NCBI GenBank assembly: GCA_946482385.1
Contig: CAMLRI010000194.1
Location: 1-5,276 of the forward strand
Length of the DNA: 5,276 bases
Reading direction: 5' to 3'
From: an uncultured Cellvibrio sp.
GTDB lineage: Bacteria > Pseudomonadota > Gammaproteobacteria > Pseudomonadales > Cellvibrionaceae
The notes under the pieces were generated by a model. It saw only the letters and a list, made by a program, of their open reading frames with translations. It did no database searches and was not told where the DNA came from. Shown piece by piece: positions 5,201 to 5,276 of this stretch (position 1 is its first letter; each line of letters begins with the position of its first letter). The position numbers were made by a program, and so were the translations under genes.

Positions 5201-5276
5201 ATGACCCACCTGGTTTTCCGTTTTCGCGACGGCACCGCCTACGAAGTCACCGACCGCTACACCCGGCCCTATTCAT
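5201..5276 (+). CDS. 5' end of an unidentified protein gene (cut by window end)
   Basis: Twenty-five codons from ATG at 5201 stay open to the window edge and read MTHLVFRFRDGTAYEVTDRY, then TRPYS. The start is preceded by AAGGA (5189-5193) with a 7-nt gap, a good ribosome site, and a hairpin and possible promoter lie upstream. There is no signal peptide, so a cytoplasmic protein is likely. The fragment is too short to assign a family, and I do not recognise it. Confidence 0.65.
   Translation, partial: MTHLVFRFRDGTAYEVTDRYTRPYS

Noticed and set aside
5193..5204. Three-codon mini frame ATG-CGC-ACA-TGA overlapping the start of the last gene
   Set aside because: It shares bases with the ribosome site of the real start at 5201 and is too short to assert as a leader peptide.
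1..5276. CRISPR array, transposon, integrase, tRNA or toxin-antitoxin genes
   Set aside because: No regularly spaced repeats, transposase-like frames, tRNA-like folds or paired small toxin genes were seen on either strand.

Overview
The window looks like chromosomal DNA of a GC-rich, Gram-negative gammaproteobacterium. The signs are a TonB-dependent receptor, an outer-membrane MipA/OmpV-type barrel, a lipobox lipoprotein and an RstA/RstB-like two-component system. The gene content (large TonB receptor, DUF3019 protein, MipA, RstAB) recalls the Cellvibrionaceae/Alteromonadales side of the class. The genus is a guess, because no search could be run.

Layout. Positions 1-327 (minus) are the 5' end of a TonB-dependent receptor gene that runs out of the window. 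Positions 328-814 hold no gene I can support, only several inverted repeats and a weak Fur-box-like site upstream of the receptor. Positions 815-4149 (minus) are a compact four-gene operon. In transcription order it encodes a MipA/OmpV outer-membrane protein, a small exported DUF3019 protein, an RstA-like response regulator and an RstB-like sensor kinase. The genes overlap or abut (26-nt overlap, TGATG overlap, TAGATG abutment), and the operon closes with a good intrinsic terminator. Positions 4150-4332 are the divergent control region. Positions 4333-5061 (plus) encode an uncharacterised outer-membrane-type lipoprotein. A perfect hairpin follows at 5085-5108, and at 5201 begins a plus-strand gene that I cannot identify and that is cut by the window end.

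How it fits together. The kinase should sense an envelope signal and phosphorylate the regulator. In front of the operon, just upstream of a plausible sigma-70 promoter, lies an inverted pair of 15-bp elements (4213-4249). Each arm resembles, from memory, the enterobacterial RstA box. The simplest reading is that the regulator controls its own operon, including the two envelope proteins, and perhaps the divergent lipoprotein gene. That regulatory link is inference. The strongest observations are the operon layout, the paired RstA-like sites, the non-ATG start of the DUF3019 gene beside a G7 tract, and the conserved-looking but unnamed lipoprotein.
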